Assembly: GCA_036657395.1 (NCBI GenBank)
Contig: JAVXGM010000008.1
Span: 36,417-100,416, forward strand
From: JAVXGM01 sp036657395
Lineage (GTDB): Bacteria; Bacillota; Clostridia; Peptostreptococcales; Anaerovoracaceae
DNA: 64,000 bases
Direction of reading: 5' to 3'
Positions 44,246 to 53,048 of the stretch are shown piece by piece. The translations under genes and the position numbers were made by a program. Below the pieces are notes generated by a model, which was not told where the DNA came from, searched no databases, and saw nothing but the letters and a program-made list of their open reading frames with translations. Positions within the stretch are counted from its first letter, which is position 1, and each line of letters opens with the position of its first letter.

Positions 44246-45709
44246 ATGAAAAACATACTCACCATTAATAATTTAACCGTTGCATTCAAAAACCCTGAAG
44301 GACCCCTTATCCCAGTTAAGGGAGTCAGTCTACAGCTAGCTGCTGGTGAGACTTTGGCCTTGGTTGGCGAATCAGGGTGTGGAAAAACGGTACTTTGTAA
44401 AAGCATGTTAAAAATCCTTTGCGATAAAGGGTCTATTAATGATGGGGAAATTATTCTAGACGGAAAAGACATAGTGCCTATTGGGGAAAAAGAAATGGAG
44501 ATTTATAGAGGCGGAGACATTGCCATGATCTTTCAGGATCCAATGACATCCTTAGATCCAACTATGACCGTAGGAAATCAGATTGGAGAGACTATACGCC
44601 TTCACCAAGGGGTAAATAGACAAGAGGCTAAAAAACAGGCTATAGAGTTAATGAGGTTGGTAGAAATTTTCCCTTCAGAGGAACGAGCAAATCAAATGCC
44701 TCATGAATTTTCTGGAGGAATGCGCCAACGTGTAGCTATAGCTATTGCATTAGCGGGAAAGCCTAAGTTATTGTTAGCTGATGAACCTACCACGGCGCTA
44801 GATGGTAAAACTGAAGCTCAAATGATTAGCTTGCTAAAAAGTATTCAGCAGAAAACTCAAGTGAGTATGATTTTTATCACCCATGATCTTAGCTTAGTAG
44901 AAGAAATTGCTCACAATGTTGCCATAATGGAAAAGGGGGTCATCGTGGAACAGGGGAAAGTTTCTGCGGTTTTTGGACAGCCAAACCACCCATATACTCA
45001 AAAGCTCCTCGGGTTTTTGGACTATAAAAAGGGTAAGGGGCACAATCACAAAGAAAGGGTCAGTCTAGAAAAGGAGGTATCGCTGGTGAAGGTGGAAAAC
45101 CTAACTAAAGACTATTTATTAGGTAAAAATAAGATAAATCATGCCCTTAGCAACGTTTCTATGGAAATTAGAAAAGGCGAGATCTTAGGTCTTGTAGGAC
45201 CTTCAGGATGTGGGAAATCCACATTATCAAGGTGCATTATGGACATGGAAAAGCCTACAAATGGAAAAATAACTTTTAATAATCAGAAGAAAAGTAGAAA
45301 TTGGAAGCAAATGATTTTTCAAGACTCAGACTCTGCCTTTAACAGTAGAATGACTATTGAAGCCATAATTGGAGAGCCACTTAAAATTGCCACAGGTAAA
45401 AAAACCTCCAGGGAAAAAATCGGAGCATTGATGAGGGATGTGGAATTAGACCAAGATCTTATGACCCGTCACCCATACAGTCTGTCCGGTGGACAGCGGC
45501 AGCGTGTAGCAATCGCTAGAGCTCTTAGCGTTGAACCAGAATTAATCATTGCAGACGAACCAATATCATCACTGGACGTTTCAACTCAAGCACAGATTGT
45601 ACACTTGTTTAGGCGGCTTCGAGATGAAAAAGATTTAACTATTTTGTTTATCGCTCATGATTTGCCAATGGTAAATCATATAAGTGATAGGATAATAAAG
45701 CTAATCTAA
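44246..45709 (+). CDS. Fused DppD-DppF-type ABC transporter ATPase
   Basis: A 487-residue protein with two complete ATPase domains. The first (about 1-260) has Walker A GESGCGKTVLCKS, signature EFSGGMRQRVAIA and Walker B LLLADEPTTALD, and ends with a short oligopeptide-transporter tail. The second (about 275-487) has GPSGCGKSTLSRC, SLSGGQRQRVAIA and LIIADEPISSLD. In most peptide or nickel systems these are separate DppD and DppF proteins; here they are one chain, and all catalytic residues are intact. It begins immediately after the binding-protein stop codon and ends the operon. Confidence 0.93.
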   Translation: MKNILTINNLTVAFKNPEGPLIPVKGVSLQLAAGETLALVGESGCGKTVLCKSMLKILCDKGSINDGEIILDGKDIVPIGEKEMEIYRGGDIAMIFQDPMTSLDPTMTVGNQIGETIRLHQGVNRQEAKKQAIELMRLVEIFPSEERANQMPHEFSGGMRQRVAIAIALAGKPKLLLADEPTTALDGKTEAQMISLLKSIQQKTQVSMIFITHDLSLVEEIAHNVAIMEKGVIVEQGKVSAVFGQPNHPYTQKLLGFLDYKKGKGHNHKERVSLEKEVSLVKVENLTKDYLLGKNKINHALSNVSMEIRKGEILGLVGPSGCGKSTLSRCIMDMEKPTNGKITFNNQKKSRNWKQMIFQDSDSAFNSRMTIEAIIGEPLKIATGKKTSREKIGALMRDVELDQDLMTRHPYSLSGGQRQRVAIARALSVEPELIIADEPISSLDVSTQAQIVHLFRRLRDEKDLTILFIAHDLPMVNHISDRIIKLI

Positions 45710-45723
45710 TTTATACATAAAGA

Positions 45724-45758
45724 AAAAAGGCTCTGGGCATTTTGCTCAGAGCCTTTTT
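45724..45758. terminator. Bidirectional terminator after the ABC importer
   Basis: A 15-bp stem (45724-45738 with 45744-45758, one G-U) around a 5-base loop, with A and T tracts inside the arms. It separates the importer operon from the convergent amino-acid permease gene. Confidence 0.9.
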
Positions 45759-45793
45759 GATGTTGTGCCTAGATGGCAAAGCATATTATAAAC

Positions 45794-47284
45794 CTATAGG
45801 ATAAATCCTAAGATAAAAAGTACAATAGCAAGACCAAATCCAGAGAATGCACCAATCTTCCATTTCTTGTACTGTGAGTCCAAGGAAGCCTGCTCAGCAG
45901 GTGAAGGAACTGCAGTTTTCATTGCAAGTAATTCTTCGTCTAACGCTTCTTGAGGAATTGGCTTCTTTGGAATTACTACAAAGAATACGATGTATAGAAT
46001 ACAGATTACAGACAGTCCAATATTCCACCAGATTGCATTCCAATCAATAGCCAGGAATGCTAGCCCTGTGTAAACTACAATACTAAATATAGCACCAAAT
46101 TTTCCAGCAGGCACTTTCCACGGTCTGTTAAGATCAGGTTCTTTTTTATACAACATAAGATATGAGATATAACCGATAATGTAGCAAAGCATTTGAGAGA
46201 ATGCACACATTGCCGATACAATAACAATAGAATTAGTGGAGATAAATAAGATTCCAATAATACCAACTGCAATTACAGCAGCATTAGGACTTCTAAACTT
46301 AGGGTGAAGTCTTGCGAAAATCTTAGGGAAACAACCATCCTGAGCCATGATATACATATATCTTGCAGCTCCTGCAGTGCAAGGCACCATGGAACTGAAG
46401 TCTCCACCAAAGGTGATACCTAAGCATAGCAAGATGAATGGAAATCCTACGATTCCAGCTTCCATCATCGCCTGTACAAAAGGTGCGTTAGCAGTTGCAA
46501 GTCCAGCCTGTGCTGCAAGTGGAGTAAGGCCAACAAGGAAGAACTGGAATAATGCATTTACTGCAAATACAACAAGTGGAGCAAGTGTTAATGCTCTTGG
46601 AAGTGTAATCTGAGGGAACTTAACCTCTCCGCCCATACCTACGCAAGTTTCAAAACCTGCAAAGCACCACCATACCATGACGATACATTTTGCCATGGAG
46701 GTAAATGTTGGAGGAATACCAGAAAGCACAGGTGCAAAATTTGCAAAATCAAGATTTTTCATAACCATGATCATCCAAACAAGAGATGCTCCCCAGAAGA
46801 AGAACATAAATCCATTTTGCCATCTTCCTGAAAATTTAATTCCCCGATAATTAACTAGGGTAAAGATAATCATAAGTATAGAACCCATAACACGTGGATC
46901 AATGACAAATCCCGCCCCTAGGGCTTTAAGCAAATAGCCAAAGTAGCTTGCAAAGGCAAGTGCCTCACCACCGGCAATACCAATTTGTGCAATTGTGTAA
47001 TGCCAACTACAAAATATAGCTACTGGCCAGTTAATAGCTCTCTTTGCAAAAGAATATGTGCCGCCTGCAAGTGGCAGAGTAGCACCTAATTCTCCATAGA
47101 TAGCTGAGGGCCAAAGAACTAATAAAAAAGCAATAACTGATGCGATAATAACTGAGCTGCCCATTACGCCGACCTGGGATGAACCTACTGTAAATAATCC
47201 AACGCCTATAACAGCACCCGCAGTAATGGTAATACATTCGGACAAGCCTAATTCACGGGCCAGCCCTTTCTTTTGTGGTTCCAT
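45794..47284 (-). CDS. APC-family amino acid/amine permease
   Basis: A 496-residue transporter with about twelve hydrophobic segments. The APC signature near the start, LSECITITAGAVIGVGLFTVG, contains the helix-1 GxG break, and the GELGATLPLAGGTYSFAKRA segment near residue 66 is the helix 3 region conserved in APC proteins. It should import an amino acid or related amine. I start it at 47284, where AGGAGGT lies 7 bases upstream; an in-frame codon 31 residues earlier has no ribosome binding site and would cover the promoter. It is divergent from an AraC-type regulator, kinase and aminotransferase, suggesting a shared substrate. Confidence 0.9.
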   Translation of the reverse strand: MEPQKKGLARELGLSECITITAGAVIGVGLFTVGSSQVGVMGSSVIIASVIAFLLVLWPSAIYGELGATLPLAGGTYSFAKRAINWPVAIFCSWHYTIAQIGIAGGEALAFASYFGYLLKALGAGFVIDPRVMGSILMIIFTLVNYRGIKFSGRWQNGFMFFFWGASLVWMIMVMKNLDFANFAPVLSGIPPTFTSMAKCIVMVWWCFAGFETCVGMGGEVKFPQITLPRALTLAPLVVFAVNALFQFFLVGLTPLAAQAGLATANAPFVQAMMEAGIVGFPFILLCLGITFGGDFSSMVPCTAGAARYMYIMAQDGCFPKIFARLHPKFRSPNAAVIAVGIIGILFISTNSIVIVSAMCAFSQMLCYIIGYISYLMLYKKEPDLNRPWKVPAGKFGAIFSIVVYTGLAFLAIDWNAIWWNIGLSVICILYIVFFVVIPKKPIPQEALDEELLAMKTAVPSPAEQASLDSQYKKWKIGAFSGFGLAIVLFILGFIL

Positions 47285-47323
47285 ATAATTACCTCCTAAA
47301 TTAAGTAAATGATAAATTGCAAT

Positions 47324-47352
47324 ATTATAATGCAGTTTAATGAATAATACAA
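47324..47352 (-). promoter_or_regulatory. Promoter for the APC permease gene
   Basis: On the minus strand TTGTAT (47352-47347) and a perfect TATAAT (47329-47324) are 17 bases apart, with a leader of about 35 bases to the permease start. Confidence 0.65.
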
Positions 47353-47395
47353 TTGTAAACCAGAGGTATATTGGCAAAATAGCATAAAACAGAAC

Positions 47396-47424
47396 TTGAC
47401 CAAATTAATTTTGGGTGCTAAGAT
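47396..47424 (+). promoter_or_regulatory. Promoter for the AraC-type regulator gene
   Basis: TTGACC (47396-47401) and TAAGAT (47419-47424) with a 17-base spacer point toward the regulator gene. They are about 45 bases from the divergent permease promoter, so one regulator site between them could control both directions. Confidence 0.5.
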
Positions 47425-47469
47425 AAAATTAAAAATATTGACGTTCCGATTTATACCAATGGAGGCGAG

Positions 47470-48357
47470 ATGGCATTTTTTGTTAGTGACAAACAGCACC
47501 TAGCTGCTCATGAGGGAAGATCTAAATATACTCCGTTTCGTCCGACCCCTAGCCAATATGAGGAGTTGGAGATGGAAGTTAACTTTGGACATCCTCTGTA
47601 TACATCTATTTCTGATATATTTGTGTTAAAGTCTAATGGGACAGAACCAGTGGTGTTTCCGGTAATTCCGGACGGGTGTATCTCTTTAGTATCATTTGGC
47701 ATTAAAGAGTTTTCAGACACAAAATTGTGTGGTCCAATTGATGAAATGAAAAAAATTGTAATGAACCCAGGGGAACAAGTGATGATGATTCGTTTTTTTC
47801 CTGGAGCCACATCGGCTCTAGCAAAGATAAGGGCTAATAATTTGACTAATAAAGCCATAGACATAAAAAAGATATTCTCAAATGGAGAACAGATAGTAAG
47901 TGCATTAAACAGAGACATTTCTTTTCATGACAAGTCAATGTTGGTGTCTAAGCTTATTAAGGTAGGAATGGCAGGAGATGATGCCAACTATTTGATTAGA
48001 TATTGCACCGATCAGATATTTCAAAGAAAAGGAAACTTGAGAGTAAAAGAGCTGGCTCAAGAGGCTGGCTTTAGCGAACGATACCTAGGCAAGGTTTTTG
48101 AAAAATTTATTGGTATATCTCCAAAGGTTTATTGCGAAATCATAAGAATGCAAGTATCTCTTGGAGAAATATTTGACAAAGAAAAAAACAAAGGGCTTGT
48201 GGATGTGGCATTAGAGAGTGGTTTTTTTGACCATGCTCATATGAATAGATTTTATAAGAAATTCCTTCATTGCTCAGCAGGAGTGCTAAGAAAGAAGGGG
48301 TTTAACAATTTAGACTATAGTGAAGTCAAACCATATTTGAACACTGAGACTAATTAG
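47470..48357 (+). CDS. AraC-family transcriptional regulator
   Basis: A 295-residue regulator. The N-terminal ~150 residues look like a cupin-type ligand-binding region with VFPVIPDGCISLVSFG near residue 58 and MMIRFFPGATSALA near residue 100. The C-terminal AraC-type DNA-binding domain (about 185-285) has the first helix-turn-helix in RVKELAQEAGFSERYLGKVFEKFIG and the second around DVALESGFFDHAHMNRFYKKF. It probably senses the substrate of the adjacent kinase and permease. Position between divergent promoters supports local control. Confidence 0.88.
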   Translation: MAFFVSDKQHLAAHEGRSKYTPFRPTPSQYEELEMEVNFGHPLYTSISDIFVLKSNGTEPVVFPVIPDGCISLVSFGIKEFSDTKLCGPIDEMKKIVMNPGEQVMMIRFFPGATSALAKIRANNLTNKAIDIKKIFSNGEQIVSALNRDISFHDKSMLVSKLIKVGMAGDDANYLIRYCTDQIFQRKGNLRVKELAQEAGFSERYLGKVFEKFIGISPKVYCEIIRMQVSLGEIFDKEKNKGLVDVALESGFFDHAHMNRFYKKFLHCSAGVLRKKGFNNLDYSEVKPYLNTETN

Positions 48358-48377
48358 AGAAAGGTTGGACAGCTGAC

Positions 48378-49871
48378 ATGGCAAAATATTATTTAGGCCT
48401 TGACCAGGGGACCACTGGAACAACAGCACTGCTCTTAGATGAGAGTTGGAATGTGGTTTCACGAGGGTACAAGGAACACCAGCAGCATTATCCCAGGCCA
48501 GGTTGGGTAGAGCATGACCCTATAGAAATCTGGCAAGGTGTACTAAGCGCCATTGATATGGCCATTAAAATTGCAGGCATTTCTCCAGATGAGATTCGAT
48601 CCATAGGCATCGATAACCAAGGAGAGACAGTTATGCTATGGAATAAAAATACAGGACTTCCTGTATATAATGCCATTGTGTGGCAGGACAAGAGAACTGC
48701 CAGATACGCAGATAGTATGACCCAAGAATACGGGGAACAGATTAGGGAAAAAACAGGTTTAATGATTGATGCTTATTTTAGTGCAACAAAGATAAAATGG
48801 ATTATTGACAATGTACAGGGAGTTAAAGAGGAGGTCGCTCAAGGAAAACTTCTAGCAGGGACTCTAGATTCTTGGCTCATATGGAAAATGACCCATGGCA
48901 GGGTTCATGTTACCGATTCGTCTACAGCATCAAGAACCATGCTTCTTAATATACATACAGGGGAATGGGATCAAGATATTCTGGATATATTTGATATAAA
49001 TAAGAAACTATTGCCAGAAATCCGTAATAGTTCTGGCATTTACGGATACACTGATCCATTGGACTTTTTTGGTACAGCAATTCCGATTTCAGGATCTGTA
49101 GTAGACCAACAAGCAGCACTTTTCGGACAGGCTTGTTATACGCCAGGCTCCATTAAATGCACTTATGGAACAGGATGCTTCATGCTGATGAATACAGGAG
49201 AAAAACCAGTTTATTCCAAGAATGGTCTTCTTACTACTGTGGCATGGAAATTAGAAGATAAAATGACTTTCGCCTTAGATGGCGGTATATATATTACTGG
49301 GGCAGCTACCCAATGGCTGAGAGATGGTCTTAAGATTATCGACGATGCTAAACAGACAGAAAAGATGGCATATGATGCCAAAACTAATGGAGGGGTGTAT
49401 TTTGTACCGGCCTTTGCTGGACTTGCAGCACCTCATTGGGACTCTTATGCAAGAGGTATGATGATTGGCATAACAGGAGGAACCACTAGAGAACAAGTGG
49501 TTAGAGCCACCTTGGAAGCAACCGCCTATCAGGTGAAAGACAACCTAGATGTAATGAATATGGACTCCAGCTTGCCAATTCAAGTAATCCGTGCAGATGG
49601 AGGAGCCGTTTCCAATGAATTTCTCATGCAATTTCAGGCGGATATTTTAGGGATTTCAGTAGATGTTCCTGTAATTACAGAGACAACCGCTTTAGGTGCT
49701 GCATATATGGCTGCCTTAGGAATTGGAGATTTTGATTCTGTCGGCGATTTAGCTAACAATTGGAAACTTGATAGACGCTATGAGCCAAAGATGAGTATAG
49801 ATCAAAGAGAAACCCTGCTTTACAACTGGCATAAAGCCGTTCAAAGAGCAAAAAATTGGATAGAGGATTAA
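48378..49871 (+). CDS. GlpK-like FGGY kinase with altered substrate site
   Basis: A 497-residue FGGY-family kinase closest in pattern to glycerol kinase: DQGTTGTT at the N-terminal phosphate loop, AIVWQDKRTA, VVDQQAALFGQ and TYGTGCFMLMNTG. Three departures stand out. In the segment corresponding to E. coli NQRET (Arg83 and Glu84 contact glycerol), it reads NQGET, losing the Arg. The phosphate loop lacks the GlpK GTTSSR arginine. The motif HF[YF]G, whose His is phosphorylated by the PTS in many Gram-positive GlpK, reads DFFG. It is likely active but on another polyol or amino-polyol. It follows the AraC gene and precedes an aminotransferase; no glpF or glpD is near. Confidence 0.8.
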   Translation: MAKYYLGLDQGTTGTTALLLDESWNVVSRGYKEHQQHYPRPGWVEHDPIEIWQGVLSAIDMAIKIAGISPDEIRSIGIDNQGETVMLWNKNTGLPVYNAIVWQDKRTARYADSMTQEYGEQIREKTGLMIDAYFSATKIKWIIDNVQGVKEEVAQGKLLAGTLDSWLIWKMTHGRVHVTDSSTASRTMLLNIHTGEWDQDILDIFDINKKLLPEIRNSSGIYGYTDPLDFFGTAIPISGSVVDQQAALFGQACYTPGSIKCTYGTGCFMLMNTGEKPVYSKNGLLTTVAWKLEDKMTFALDGGIYITGAATQWLRDGLKIIDDAKQTEKMAYDAKTNGGVYFVPAFAGLAAPHWDSYARGMMIGITGGTTREQVVRATLEATAYQVKDNLDVMNMDSSLPIQVIRADGGAVSNEFLMQFQADILGISVDVPVITETTALGAAYMAALGIGDFDSVGDLANNWKLDRRYEPKMSIDQRETLLYNWHKAVQRAKNWIED

Positions 49872-49896
49872 ACTTCATTTTGAAAGGAGACAAAAA

Positions 49897-50982
49897 ATGA
49901 ATAAACCCAAATTATTTAGTCCAGGACCTATTATGGTTAAGGACAATGTAAGAGAAGCGCTGATGCATTATGATATCTGTCACAGAGGAGCAGAATTTGA
50001 AGAGCTTTTTGCAGATACTACAGCTAAGATTAACAAATTGTTTAAGGCGGATGATTCATATAGATCAGTTATTATCTCAGGATCAGGGACTTCTTCAAAT
50101 GAAACAGTACTATCTTCTATTTTCAAAGACGGTGAAGCGGTACTCCTTGTTAGAAATGGGGAATTCGGAGAACGTTTGTTGGAAATACTGAATAAATACA
50201 AGGTGCCTGTAGTGGATGTAGCCTTCCCATGGGGAGATTATCCTGACGTAGTACAAATTGAACAAGCAATCGTAGAAAATCCTAATATAAAGACAGTTGC
50301 CATGGTATGTCACGAGACTTGCACTGGAATGATTAACCCAGTTAAAGAAGTGGGACAGCTATGCAAAACACATAATAAATGGTATTTTGTAGATTCCGTT
50401 TCTGCAGCAGCAGGGGAATATATAGATGTTGTAGATTTTAACATTACATTCACCACTTCTGTTGGAGGCAAATGCCTTGGAGCGTTTCCTGGCTCCGCAT
50501 ATGTTTGCGGAAAAATCAGCGCATTTGAAGAGTTGACTCCAGAGATGGGTAAAAATGTGTACCTTAACTTGGCAAAGCACTATAACAAGGCTAAGAGTTG
50601 TAACCAGACGCCAAACACGCCAAATGTGAATTTGTTCTGGGCATTAAATAGAGCCCTAACAAATGTCCTTGAAATGGGGCTAGAAAATCAGATTCAAAGA
50701 TACAAAGAATGTGCAGGCATCCTTAGAAAAGGAATGAAAGATTTAGGAATAAATCTACTTCTTAAAGAAGACAAGATGTCAAACACAGTAACTTCTGCAT
50801 TTTTGCCTAAGGGAAAGAATCTTGATGCTTTTTTAAAGGCGATGGAAGAAAAAGGTTATGTGGTTTACAGTGGAAAAGGCAAATACCTGGAAATGGGCAT
50901 GTTCCAAGTAGCCAATATGGGAGAAATATATCCTGGGGATTGTAAAGAATTCCTTGAAGTTTTAGCGGACTGCTTAAAATAA
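49897..50982 (+). CDS. Class V aminotransferase (alanine-glyoxylate/2-aminoethylphosphonate transaminase-like)
   Basis: A 361-residue PLP enzyme. The N-terminal FSPGPIMVKDNVREAL, the ICHRGAEFEELF segment near residue 28, SGSGTSSNETV near residue 61, the PLP-anchoring aspartate region YFVDSVSAAAG near 164 and the Schiff-base Lys in SVGGKCLGAFPG near residue 192 all fit. The HRxxEF signature and the lysine context resemble 2-aminoethylphosphonate-pyruvate transaminases (PhnW) as well as serine or alanine-glyoxylate enzymes. No phosphonatase gene (phnX) is present, so a phosphonate role is unproven. It ends the AraC-kinase operon, 25 bases after the kinase. Confidence 0.82.
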   Translation: MNKPKLFSPGPIMVKDNVREALMHYDICHRGAEFEELFADTTAKINKLFKADDSYRSVIISGSGTSSNETVLSSIFKDGEAVLLVRNGEFGERLLEILNKYKVPVVDVAFPWGDYPDVVQIEQAIVENPNIKTVAMVCHETCTGMINPVKEVGQLCKTHNKWYFVDSVSAAAGEYIDVVDFNITFTTSVGGKCLGAFPGSAYVCGKISAFEELTPEMGKNVYLNLAKHYNKAKSCNQTPNTPNVNLFWALNRALTNVLEMGLENQIQRYKECAGILRKGMKDLGINLLLKEDKMSNTVTSAFLPKGKNLDAFLKAMEEKGYVVYSGKGKYLEMGMFQVANMGEIYPGDCKEFLEVLADCLK

Positions 50983-51027
50983 AATGAAATGATTATATGA
51001 CTAGAATCATACAATTAGAAATTAAAT

Positions 51028-51076
51028 AAAAATAGCCTTCAACACAGAAATATGTAAGTGTTCAAGGCTATTTTTA
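51028..51076. terminator. Bidirectional terminator after the aminotransferase
   Basis: AAAAATAGCCTT (51028-51039) pairs with AAGGCTATTTTT (51065-51076); the stem extends past one mismatch through AACAC/GTGTT. It separates convergent transcripts. Confidence 0.85.
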
Positions 51077-51114
51077 TTTAATGAAGGCTATTGTAAGTAG
51101 GCTAAGGTAGCCTA

Positions 51115-51900
51115 CTATAGAGCCACAAAATATGGCTTTCGCTTTGAGAAAGTAGCAAGGTGTTTAAAGCCAATATCCTGAGCCAAAGCGTGTGTTTCTT
51201 CAAAATGAGAAAGAAAATGTTTAGGTTCATGGGCGTCAGACCCAATCGTTAAAATTTCTCCTCCTAAATCTTTATATAGCTTAAGGATTTCCAACCGAGG
51301 AAGCAGTACGTCACTGCCGTACTTAAAGCTAGATGTGTTAATCTCAATACCTTTTCCATCATAGATGACCAATTTGAGAATTTCCTCAATAATATCCATG
51401 TAAGGCCTATAATCATAAGCTTTACCAAGGTATCGATCAATTATAGAAAGGTGGCCAACAACATCATAATCCTTAAATGTCTTTAGACATTTATACACGT
51501 AAAGATAAAACTCCTCTAACATTGCAGGAACATTCACCTTTGAAAAATCAAAAGTATAAAGGTCATCCGAGCCAAGACAATGAAATGAGCCTATAATAAA
51601 ATCATAATCAAAAGCGTAGATTTCTTTCCGTGCTGCATCAAACTGCCCTTCCATGATGCCAATCTCCATACCTTTAACTATTTTTATTTGAGATTTATAT
51701 TTGTTCTCCATTTCAAGAAGTCTTTCCTGACAGTTTTTAAAATCAAGTCCAAAGGGAAACTCAGGATCTGGGTAGCCAGGGTCATAATGATCCGTAATAG
51801 CTAGCTGTGTGATGCCCTTATCTATAGCAGAGAGGACCATAGTTTCCATAGGGATTAGGCAGTCATCAGAAAATGAAGAATGTGTATGATAATCGTACAT
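51115..51900 (-). CDS. PHP-domain histidinol-phosphatase-like hydrolase
   Basis: A 261-residue PHP-family phosphoesterase. The metal-binding motifs appear in order: DYHTHSSFSDD at the start, AITDHYD near residue 38, a conserved Glu in KGMEIG near residue 81, SFHCLG near residue 109, GHLSIIDR near 152 and IGSDAHE near 220. This set matches the HisJ/HisK type histidinol phosphatases. No other his genes are nearby, so another phosphate ester remains possible. It is divergent from plsX. Confidence 0.8.
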   Translation of the reverse strand: MYDYHTHSSFSDDCLIPMETMVLSAIDKGITQLAITDHYDPGYPDPEFPFGLDFKNCQERLLEMENKYKSQIKIVKGMEIGIMEGQFDAARKEIYAFDYDFIIGSFHCLGSDDLYTFDFSKVNVPAMLEEFYLYVYKCLKTFKDYDVVGHLSIIDRYLGKAYDYRPYMDIIEEILKLVIYDGKGIEINTSSFKYGSDVLLPRLEILKLYKDLGGEILTIGSDAHEPKHFLSHFEETHALAQDIGFKHLATFSKRKPYFVAL

Positions 51901-52028
51901 TTATAAGGTTCCTTTCAAAATTTATATATTAGACATTATAGCATATTTATGATAGGATAGAAACCGTATATTTATGTGTAAAATACAGGGATTAAGACAA
52001 ATTTTTATATAAAGAAAGGTGGATGGAG

Positions 52029-53048
52029 ATGAGAATAATACTCGATGGCATGGGAGGTGACAACGCACCTCTTGAAACGGTAAAAGGAGCAGTAGAGGCT
52101 TCCAAATTGATGGATCATGAAATTTGCATTGTAGGCAGAGAAAATATGATCATGGAAGAACTGGCTAAATACTCCTATGACGAGAATAAAATCAAGATTG
52201 TCCATGCTGAACAGGTTATTGAAAATGAAGACAGCCCAGTAAAGGCTGTGAAGCGAAAACCAGAGTCATCTATGGTTAAAGGAATAACTATGGTAAAAGA
52301 GGGGCATGGAGATTTATTCGTTTCAGCAGGAAATACAGGAGCCCTTGTCGTAAGTGGAAGAATGATTCTTGGAAGAATTAAAGGAATAGATAGGCCAGCG
52401 CTTGCCAGTGTGTATCCAGTACTGGGAAGCAAAGCATGCCTGTTAGTAGATGCCGGAGCAAGTTCAGAGGCCAAGCCCCATAATTTATTAGAATATGGAA
52501 CAATGGGAAGCATATATGTAGAGAAGGTATTTGGTAGAGACAACCCAAAAGTTGGACTAGTCAATTTGGGAGTAGAACCAAGCAAAGGAACTACCGTAAC
52601 AAAAGAAGCGTATAAGCAACTTTCCCAGGCACCTATAAATTTCATAGGAAACGTAGAAGCAAGAGAAGTCCCATCTGGCGCGTGCGATGTTATTGTTTGC
52701 GATGGATTTGTAGGAAATGTAATTCTAAAGCTTACTGAAGGCTTAGCATGGAATATTTTAAAATTGCTTAAGAAAAAATTCTTGGAAGGAATCAAGGCTA
52801 AGGTAGGAGCACTTATGTTAAAAGATAAAATGAAAAGTGTTAAAGCAGAATTCGATTATTCTGAGTATGGCGGAGCACCTATTTTAGGGGTATGTGGACC
52901 AATTATTAAAATGCATGGATCCTCCAATGCTAAAGCGGTGAGAAATACCATTCTAAAAGGTATACCTTTTGCAGAGGAAAATGTAGTGGAAATTATAAAA
53001 AATTCAATTAGCGAACTAGAGGAGATTATTGCCAGTGAGGAACAGTAG
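52029..53048 (+). CDS. plsX: Phosphate acyltransferase PlsX
   Basis: A 339-residue enzyme that makes acyl-phosphate from acyl-ACP, the first step of phospholipid synthesis in Gram-positives. RIILDGMGGDNAP at the start, SAGNTGALVVSGRMILG near residue 99 and CDGFVGNVILKLTEG near residue 227 are standard. I choose ATG 52029, which is 6 bases after AAGGTGG and gives the usual MRIxxDxMGGD start; the ATG at 52023 would sit inside that site. Its partner plsY lies about 6 kb downstream in the same gene string. The usual upstream rpmF is absent and no FapR operator was recognised. Confidence 0.95.
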   Translation: MRIILDGMGGDNAPLETVKGAVEASKLMDHEICIVGRENMIMEELAKYSYDENKIKIVHAEQVIENEDSPVKAVKRKPESSMVKGITMVKEGHGDLFVSAGNTGALVVSGRMILGRIKGIDRPALASVYPVLGSKACLLVDAGASSEAKPHNLLEYGTMGSIYVEKVFGRDNPKVGLVNLGVEPSKGTTVTKEAYKQLSQAPINFIGNVEAREVPSGACDVIVCDGFVGNVILKLTEGLAWNILKLLKKKFLEGIKAKVGALMLKDKMKSVKAEFDYSEYGGAPILGVCGPIIKMHGSSNAKAVRNTILKGIPFAEENVVEIIKNSISELEEIIASEEQ

